This document shows positions 57,094 through 64,000 of a stretch of DNA of 64,000 nt, piece after piece. The first letter of the stretch is position 1, and every line of letters starts with the position of its first letter. The notes under the pieces are model-generated. The model did not search any database and was not told the origin of the DNA. It saw nothing but the letters and a program-made list of their open reading frames with translations. Position numbers and translations under genes: made by a program. Source of the DNA: Botryosphaeria dothidea (lineage: Eukaryota > Ascomycota > Dothideomycetes > Botryosphaeriales > Botryosphaeriaceae); assembly GCA_011503125.2 (NCBI GenBank), contig WWBZ02000016.1, positions 2,108,001 to 2,172,000 of the forward strand. The letters are read 5' to 3'.

Positions 57094-57468
57094 TTCTCAT
57101 CTCGCCGTCTTCGTCGAAGCTCGTGTGAGAGCCGAGTTTGGAGAGAAGGTGATTAAACCGGATGGATGCCAGGTCGTCGAAAGGCGCGGAGAACGTAGAT
57201 CAATCGCCTCGTTCCGCAGAGTACGAAGATTGCAACCGACGTGACAGTAGAGAGAAAGTAGGAGACGACAGTAAGATGTAAGAGAGAAAGACGTCTAGGA
57301 TTGCACCTGATTTCGCCTGTTGCACCGGGATTTGCAAGTCATCAACAAGTGACGGTGAGAGAAGCTCTGAACGGTGGGGCAGCCAGTATCGAGATGCCGT
57401 CCGAATCCGAAATTGCGGCACTCATGGTTCGTGTCGATCCGGCGGGAGGAAGAAAGGCAGGAATTCGC

Positions 57469-58077
57469 TCAATGCATCGGCGGCTGGTAGTTAATCGGAC
57501 GCCTGTATATCGAGTCAATTCCTGCTGTTGTGTTGATGTCGCGGGTCGCGAAATTTGACCGCAGCCGGCAGCAAACCAGCGTGGCGGGGACACGTACTTG
57601 AAGAGAAGTATGTGAGGCTCTGGCTCATGCACCTCGTAATGCTCCCAACCCAAACTCTGGAGAAAAGGCGTAGCGTTAGCCCTTATGCTGACTCGTCCAA
57701 TGCGCTCGTGACAGACGTACCTGAGTGATACCGAGCGCTCTCCACTCCTTCTCCCACAAAAGCTTCAGCGTTCCCCTGGAGCCGTCGAAGTACTCCTTTG
57801 GTATGACCTTCAGCATCTGCTTGGGCAGCTGGACGTGGCGGTACTCATATTCGCTGTCTGAGTATCTGCACGAGGCTCCTGTCAGCACGCGACGGCGTTT
57901 CGAGGCGGGCGAAATGCGCGGCGAGGCTGCGACAGCCGGCGCAGCAGGTAGGGGGAAGCGAACGCACCTAGCGGAATAGTGGATGCTCTCGACAAATTCG
58001 TCCAGCTTGTCCTTTTCCGGCTCGGAGAGAGGCCGCGGCTTCTTGTTGCGGCGCGTTATGTCAATGCCCATATCCAT
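57469..58077 (-). CDS. CKS1: Cyclin-dependent kinase regulatory subunit Cks1/Suc1
   Basis: Small CDK-binding phospho-adaptor needed for multisite phosphorylation in the cell cycle. Four exons (58077-57968, 57865-57721, 57656-57598, 57502-57469) encode 115 residues. The rebuilt core reads IHYSAR|YSDSEYEYRHVQLPKQM...KVIPKEYFDG...LWEKEWRALGITQ|SLGWEHYEVHEPEPHILLFK|RPINYQPPMH. This includes the phosphate-pocket arginine and the HxPEPH-type hinge (HEPEPH). The last exon codes only ten residues and a stop. ATG 58077 is in an ideal CACCATGG context; the longer open frame upstream is leader. The introns are 102, 64 and 95 nt. Confidence 0.96.
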
Positions 58078-59124
58078 GGTGGCGCGGTCGTGGTGTTGTT
58101 GACAGCGAGGGTGCGGGCCGACGTTGACGAGGGGAAGGGCGAGCGCGGCGCGCGGCGACTCTAGCCGGAGGGACTGGCGGGTCAGGCGGTGGGCGGGCGT
58201 GTGCGGTGGTGTTTTGGGTCGCGTGGGCGCAATCGAGAGGTGTGGGCGGGAGGTTGTTGACGGTGGAGCGGCGGCGGAGGGGTAGCGGGGGGTGGTGACA
58301 ACACGGCGGGCGTCAGGAGCGCGGCGCGTCGAGTAGATTGAGGGCAATGCACAAGCTCTGACGGGCGGCGCGACCACGGCGGGCTTCGAGAGGTGTGGAG
58401 GTGAAGCGCTGGGCACGGGCAAAGTGGATGCGACAGGTGGCTTTCGGCGGCAGCGGCTTCAAGGCGCAGTGACTGGTTCGCGGAGCGGCGAAGTTGTGAA
58501 AACACTGCCAAGCGGACTGACGCACGGCCGCCGTTCTCTCGTGAGGCCCGCGTCGAGCCGGCATGACGATCGATGCCGACGCCTTGTCGCTCCGGGAAAA
58601 GACCAGCCTGGTCCACCCAGACGTCACCGGGCCAAGCGACACTTTGTTTTGCAACCTTGTTTCAATCTTAATGCCTACATGCATTCATGCGTGCCCAAAG
58701 GCCCTCCTATCTACATTCACCAGTTGCTGCAGCTAGCTACGCCCCTGCCTCCGCACCACCCCTTCCAAGGTATATATTCAAGTTCAATCGCAAAAGTCGT
58801 AAATGTTCATAAAGGAGTGTGAGTAGTGTGATGGTGGTGGTTGTGGGGTATAGTCGCCGATCCTCCGCCGCCGCCATGTCCTGCGGACGTCCCGTCCCCT
58901 ACCAGAACGCTGCTGCGTTTCAAGTATAAGCATGCGTAAAGGAAAGTAGAGAACGTAATTAAAGAATATGAACAAGAACGGATTCGGAAGTTTCCCGACG
59001 CGCTAGGAGCTGTCTCAACATCCTGGCGAGCCAGACTCCAATGTGGGGTCCGCCATCTGCCTGTAATTAGGCACGTGCGCGGAGAAAGGAAGTTTCGCAT
59101 CTCCTCCAATCCCACATCCAGGAC
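58078..59124. other. Region between CKS1 and the Ser-rich gene
   Basis: About 1 kb holding the CKS1 promoter and the 3' UTR of the next minus-strand gene. GC-rich ORFs here are shadows. Confidence 0.45.
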
Positions 59125-60135
59125 TTAGATCCACGTCGTGCTGAGAGTTGGAGTTGGTACCACCGGCCGCCTCTCGTACGCTGTTGCCATGTAAGGTGCA
59201 ATCTCGGCCAAGTAGTCGGAGGCGCAGAATTTCTGCAGCCCCTTCTCGAGCATGTACCTCGTGTCCTCGTCCATTTCAACGTCGCGAATCACGCCTCCGA
59301 GCTCCTCGACCACCTCGTTCAGCTGCTCCAACTCCCGGCCGAAAGGGTGATTCGGCTCCACGCCGCCTCCGCTCTTGAACATGTCGACCGAAGAGCGCTG
59401 CTCTTGGAGCGAGGAACTGCGGCTGTGGAGACTGTTGGGAGGGCCCATGTTGCGAATCGATCTCTTGCGTGCCATGACCTCGTGCGCCTCCTTGCTGTGA
59501 GATCGCGCACGTTGCGGCACCGAAGGAATCGTCTCCTGCGCCTTGCGGCTAGACTCGTGAGCCGCTCGGATGCTGTCCATGGATCGCTTGGTCTCAAGAG
59601 TGCGCTTGGTCGAGCCAATGTCGAAAGATCTCTTGGAGTCCAGGGAGCGCTTCGACTGCATGTTGTCCATGGAGCGCTTCGATTCCAGAGATCGGTTGAC
59701 CTGCTCCATGCTCGGGCGAGATGAAGACTTGGAGTGCGACCGGGGGGTGTGAGACCTCTCGGGAGCGGCCTTCTTGGCGGAATCGAAGAATCCAGTCAGG
59801 TGGTTGATCTCGGGCGAGGTGGGGAGAGAATCAACGGAAGATGCGTCCGTCGAGACACCGCGGGAGCCACTAGAGGTCGAGCTGCGATCCGATTCCTCCG
59901 AGTGCGAGGTCGAGTGAGATTCGGCGGAAGCTTGGCGCAATCCAGGAATGTCGGGGGCATTGTAAGACAGCATATTGGTAGTCGAGATGAGATTGACCGG
60001 CCCAGAGATCTGGACGCGGTTGATGGAAGGGTTGCTGGACTTCTTCATGCTGAATGCACGCGAAGGTGCGGTGGCAACCTTCTCGGGCTTCTTTGCCCGC
60101 CTTGTGGTGAGCGAGCGGGAAATGAAGTCGGTCAT
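59125..60135 (-). CDS. Ser-rich protein of unknown function with KRS repeats
   Basis: Single exon, 336 residues, ATG in CACCATGAC context. The N-terminus is basic (MTDFISRSLTTRRAKKPEK) and followed by Ser/Thr-rich low complexity. Residues about 145-190 contain a ladder of K-R-(S/T)-(M/L/F)-(D/E) units (ESKRSMDNM, QSKRSLD, SKRSFD, TKRTLE, TKRSMDS), which look like repeated basophilic kinase sites. The C-terminal 80 residues look ordered and conserved (HPFGRELEQLNEVVEELGGV then EDTRYMLEKGLQKFCASDYL). No known domain is recognised; I infer a fungal-specific regulatory protein. Confidence 0.75.
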   Translation of the reverse strand: MTDFISRSLTTRRAKKPEKVATAPSRAFSMKKSSNPSINRVQISGPVNLISTTNMLSYNAPDIPGLRQASAESHSTSHSEESDRSSTSSGSRGVSTDASSVDSLPTSPEINHLTGFFDSAKKAAPERSHTPRSHSKSSSRPSMEQVNRSLESKRSMDNMQSKRSLDSKRSFDIGSTKRTLETKRSMDSIRAAHESSRKAQETIPSVPQRARSHSKEAHEVMARKRSIRNMGPPNSLHSRSSSLQEQRSSVDMFKSGGGVEPNHPFGRELEQLNEVVEELGGVIRDVEMDEDTRYMLEKGLQKFCASDYLAEIAPYMATAYERRPVVPTPTLSTTWI

Positions 60136-62551
60136 GGTGACGGCGGCGGTAGCAGTATTTGACAGTTGATGTCACACAACGGTCGAGGTGCAGCAGCGGG
60201 TCCGTGGGCAGGTCGAAGGAAACAGTCGAAGATATGAAGCAGCCGGCCCCAGAGAGTTGGCAGGCGGTTGAGAGCAGTTACGATCACAGGTGAAGGTGCC
60301 GGGCGCTAGTGATGCGGGCCTTGCAGTCGAGATCGTCACAAGCCGACAGGGTGGTGGGCAGTGGGGTAGTCAAGCGCGTGGTCCAGGTCAGCCGTGCAAC
60401 CGCGGCAGGGTCAGAAGATGGTGGCAATGGTTCCAGAATGGGAAATGGTGAGTTTCCAGGGCTTCAGGCGAAGCTGGGAGTCGTCGCGCGGTCGTCCTGC
60501 GGTGAGACGCGGTTTTCTTGGTGGTACGTTTCGCCGGCTCGCAGCAAAACAACGGGCAAGGTGGTGGTGGGAAAGGAAGGTCGCAAAGGCAGAAGGCAAG
60601 GAACGAGGGCGCGGAGCCTGGGTGTCTAAAGAGCGAAGCACCAGGTCACGGCTGTATGTTTGGCAAGAAAAGAGAGAAGCGCGTCGCCGCGACGGGGGAG
60701 ACGGCAGAGATATGGGGAGGAAGGAGAGCTCGTAGCACGAGAAGCGCCGGGCAGGGCGGCCGAAGGTGAAAAGGCGACGGGTGAGCGTCCAATGATTCAG
60801 TGAGCGCGGCACAGGCCCGCGAGATCGCGTCGAGCATGCAAGCCGCTTAATTGGTCCGGCTGGAGGTAAGGCCCCTGCAGGCGTCGGAGAAGCACCACTT
60901 CGGGCTGTGGGCTGCGAAACGAAACGTTCCTGTCGCAGGTTTATGGGGGTGTCCATGGCGGAGCGGGCCCTCCGCCGCGCGCACGCCCAGATGCCTCCCA
61001 CCCCCCATTCCAGCGCCAGCCGCGCCGTCCAGCAGCGCCCAAACGCGCTGTCATGCGAGGTGTTTGCACGGCTCCGCGATCGCTGCAGCCGTTGGGGTGG
61101 ATCGTCGAGTGGGTAGCATGCCGCCGGCGGCAGCGCGCCCCGGCACAAACTAACGAGTGGGCCGGGAGCGACTTGATGCGCCGAACGTGCATGGGCGGGT
61201 GCTGGTTGGCAGACAGGCCAGTTCTGGACTGTGCCTGGCCCAGAACAAGCGCTGAGCTAGGCAAGACCTGCGATACAGCTTTTCACGCCGCGAACTCGTC
61301 CTCGCAGCAGGGACCCGCCCGCGCCCTCGGGGACCCTGACAATCGCCCGGGGAGCCTGCCGTCGCGCGGTCGCTTCACGGCCACGGCGACGTGTGCGGCT
61401 TGACAGGTCGCTGCAGCAAAAGCATCTGCACGACGCAGCAACTCAATAGTGCCCCAATATCAGATTCTGCGGCACGTCGGTCCGCGCTGCTGTTCGGCAT
61501 TTCCCCCAGCCAAACCAAGGCCTCCTGCCAGCGGCGACATGATTCCTGCTGCCGCCGGAATGTCGGAATGTCCCCATCTGTTCGGCCGCTTTGCCAGCAC
61601 AGTCCCCTTCTTCCTCTTTCGGGCCCCAGGCTCGAGTCCTCGCATTCTCCGCCAGCCACATGGCCAGCACGCGCAGGTCCATAGCGCTTGCATGCTATGC
61701 CGCCGAAAACGGACGCTGCCGAACCAAACGCGTGCTCCCCCAACGGCGACGATCCCAAATCAGACCGCGAGGGTCTCTCGCTAACTGGAGCGCGCTATTA
61801 CTCGCACGTAGGCGTGCAGCCAGCTGACCTCGAGGTGGAGAAAGAGCCAACTCTGCTACACTCGCGCCCATCTTCGGAGTGCCGCAACGCCAGACTTGAG
61901 GAAAACCAATGCATGTAGTGAAGGATCTCGATTGTGCTGGAGCCCTGTCCTCGCCCAGGTACTCCTTGAACTTAGGCTCTCAGCCCTGTGGCCCTGCAGA
62001 CGCGTCCGCTAACATTAATGCGCCCACTTGAAACCGCTACAAAGCCTTCCACTCCCTACCCTCCCCTTAATGGTATATTTCGCCGACGAAACACGCCGGC
62101 TTGAGAATTTCCGCCGCTCAGAGTCAACTTCTCGCGAGACATGCTTTCCTCGGTCGAGAATCGCGCTGTCTGCCTCCGAGGTACAGGGGGCATCGCAGCC
62201 GACGGTCAACGCCCAGCGGCTTTCCAAAAGATCAAATCAAAAATGTTGCGGGGGAGTCGAAGCATTCATGCGGACGCATCAGTCGCTGAAAATTCGATAT
62301 ACTTGCGTCCAGACGAATGCCTCGTCTCTCCATGGAGTTGTACCTGTTCATTGCTCCCTGTACCTCTTTGCTTTCGATCTGACTTCCCCTGGGGATACTG
62401 TAGTGGATCGGACGTCTATTACGACATGGCGCCCGGCCACGGTACCTTTTACTCTTCCTTCTGGACGCCGTAACCACCGTCGCCACCTATGGCGACCCTA
62501 CGCTGCGATTTGCTTCGACGTGGCAATTGCAACTTGTTGATGTTCTTCGCC
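60136..62551. other. 2.4-kb intergenic region with one MITE-like copy
   Basis: Upstream region of the Ser-rich gene and 3' flank of PWP1. It contains the element 62182-62362. Several GC-rich ORFs on both strands show no coding character. Confidence 0.45.
62182..62362. mobile_element. Nested inverted-repeat (MITE-like) element
   Basis: The left outer arm tacagggggcatcgcagccg starts at 62182 with TA. Inner arms are gggggagtcgaagcattcat and cagacgaatgcctcgtctct. The right outer arm is short and diverged (cattgctccctgta). It lies about 190 bp downstream (minus strand) of the PWP1 stop. Confidence 0.75.
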
Positions 62552-63985
62552 TTACTCCTCGTCCATTGACTCCCAGCCGTCCGGCCCCGCATCGCTGTCG
62601 TCATCCTCACCATCCTCGCCACTTTCAGAGTCACTGTCCGACTCCTGCACGCCAACAAGCCTCTCCTTGACTTCACCTTCGACGGGCGCCACTCTGTTTG
62701 CAAAAGCCCGTCGCACCGCTGCGTTGGTCGAGGTGTCCCAAACCTGAACGGAGCCTTTGCTTCCTGCCACGGCCAGCCTGAAACCAACTTCCTTGTCGGG
62801 CGCAAATGCTGTGGAGAACACTTTACCAACTCCGATGTTCCTGGAAACCACCATGCTCGGTCCCGTAGGTTGGACGTTCCATAGCTTGACTTCCTTGTCA
62901 GTCGAACCGGTAGCGATGAAGCCCGGTATAATTGGGTTGATGTCAAAAGACGAGATCGATTCATCGTGTGCCTGCAGGGTCCAGATTGGCTTTGTCTGCG
63001 ACGGATCTGAGGGGGCAAGGCGAGCGTCATGGTAGTGGATGACACCATTCTCAGTCGAGACCTAACACATGTTAGCAGAATTCCTAATCCTGTGACATCA
63101 AGACTTACATAGAAAAAGTTGGGATCATGAGGGTCCCATCTGACTTGCTCCACGTCGCTTTCCGCCCCCCATCTAGGGGCTTTAGCTTCTGGTGCCCGCA
63201 TATCCGCGGCGATGACTGTTCTATCGTAGCTTCCACTCAAAAGCACGGTCGTCTCCGCAGGATGCCATGCCAGAGAACAGACTTTGTCTGTATGATAAGT
63301 GTACGATTTTGCGCACTTGGTTGTGTTCAGGTCCCAGAGCTTAACCGTCTTGTCTGCAGAAGACGAAGCAAGCAGGTTACGGTGGGTGCGGTTTGCCGCG
63401 AGTGAGAGCACGGCATCGACATGGTAGTTGTCGTTAGCCTTCTTGGACTTCTTCTTCTTCTTTTTCTTGGGCTTGTCGCCGTGGGGCAGATCCTCAGCAC
63501 CTTGTCCTAGGATAGCGTTCGGATACATGCAGTCCACAATGTCGAGGTCCCAGATTTCAATGTCCGGGTCCATAGTGCCCACAGCGACGAAATTGCCTCT
63601 CGAGTCCTCCTCAATGGGGCCCTTTCCAACGGGCGTGTTCAGCCACTCAACCGTGAGCGGAATGGCCGGAAGCATGATGTCGTGGTGCACGTAGAGATTG
63701 TCCGCCTCGTCTTCGTAGACATACACTTCCAGATGCGCCATCTCATCCTCTATCCTTGCGGCCAGCACGAGGTTGTCGGTGTCGAGGATTTGCAGCTCTT
63801 CGCGCTCGACGTCGTCGTCAACGTTGTCTGGCATAGTGATGTACGGGTCTTCTTCGTCGTTCTCGTGGTAGACAAGAGACTTGACATTGCCGAAGATACC
63901 GAGAGGCTCGCCGTCCTTGTCCACGGCGCCATCATCATCGTCGTAGTGTTCGAGGTCGTACTCTTTCAGGTCGTCATCGATTTCG
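62552..63985 (-). CDS. PWP1: Periodic tryptophan protein 1 homologue (Pwp1), 3' part
   Basis: WD40 ribosome-biogenesis factor of the large-subunit pathway. Two exons are visible (63985-63109, 63061-62552) joined across a 47-nt intron (DPNFFY|VSTENGVIHYHDARL). An acceptor (gtctcag) just before 63985 shows that further 5' exons lie beyond the window edge. Features: acidic N-terminal part, VGTMDPDIEIWDLDIVDCMYP, a Lys tract (KPKKKKKKKSKK), repeats ending in WD or equivalent (SSADKTVKLWDLNTTKCAKS, SGSYDRTVIAADMR, TGSTDKEVKLWNV, VQVWDT) and an acidic Ser/Asp/Glu C-terminus (SDSDSESGEDGEDDDSDAG). Partial only because of the window end. Confidence 0.93.
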
Positions 63986-64000
63986 CTGAGACATCGTCAG

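Larger units (their letters stand above)
55862..57468. other. Intergenic region with element and simple repeats
   Basis: Contains a MITE-like copy (56044-56197), a CT microsatellite (56802-56834) and a pure C tract (57071-57093). No gene is supported. Confidence 0.5.

Noticed and set aside
57676..58422. 248-codon minus-strand ORF over CKS1
   Set aside because: It is CKS1 exons read through two introns plus leader; the spliced model restores the whole Cks1 sequence.
60411..61148. 245-codon minus-strand ORF upstream of the Ser-rich gene
   Set aside because: GC-driven open frame with overlapping frames on both strands and no family resemblance.
1..64000. CRISPR arrays, bacterial operons, rRNA genes or a secondary-metabolite cluster
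   Set aside because: None seen: genes are intron-containing eukaryotic housekeeping types, and no PKS, NRPS, terpene or P450 clusters or rRNA are present.

Overview
The window is nuclear DNA of a filamentous ascomycete (Pezizomycotina). A Dothideomycete is my best guess, but the class is an inference. Evidence: protein genes are split by 47-150 nt GT-AG introns with CTAAC/CTGAC-like branch sites, and the set includes a class I hydrophobin, a fungal rhodopsin-domain membrane protein, HapB, kinesin-3 and fungal-type Mps1, Ptc7, Trm5 and Cks1. I resolve 21 genes or gene parts. All intron coordinates were read by eye from splice signals and frame continuity.

Left part (1-16.5 kb): 3' portion of an ARS2/Pir2 gene (+); a nine-exon PXB-PX-DUF3818 protein related to yeast Lec1 (+); mitoribosomal mL54 (-); a long leader followed by the CCAAT-binding subunit hapB (+); the checkpoint clamp loader rad17 (-).

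Middle (16.5-41 kb): a 1,814-residue low-complexity and coiled-coil protein whose two large ORFs are joined by one intron (+); a hydrophobin (+); kinesin-3 (-) divergent from TRM5 (+); TMA22/DENR (+); MPS1 kinase (-); PTC7 phosphatase (-).

Right part (41-64 kb): PRP4 WD40 splicing factor (+); a secreted protein with two beta-gamma-crystallin calcium motifs (-); a probable membrane-protein remnant (-); a rhodopsin-domain membrane protein (+); a tail-anchored coiled-coil protein (+); an SDR oxidoreductase (-); a GPI-like glycoprotein (+); CKS1 (-); an unknown Ser-rich protein (-); and the 3' part of PWP1 (-). Most are housekeeping genes (RNA processing, translation, cell cycle, trafficking) and form no evident cluster.

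The most striking non-genic structure is a dispersed family of about 85-220 bp nested inverted repeats, probably non-autonomous MITE-like elements. It has 13 recognisable copies plus degenerate fragments. The inner arm resembles GAGTCGAAGCATTCATCCG and the outer arm resembles CAGAGGGGTATCGCAGCC next to TA. At least seven copies lie within about 300 bp downstream of a stop codon, one lies inside an intron, and one abuts a broken membrane-protein gene. Other notable points are a stop codon overlapping a 5' splice site, which predicts two isoforms of the large coiled-coil protein, two GC-AG introns, start-overlapping uORFs at TRM5 and the tail-anchored gene, and the two-motif crystallin protein.
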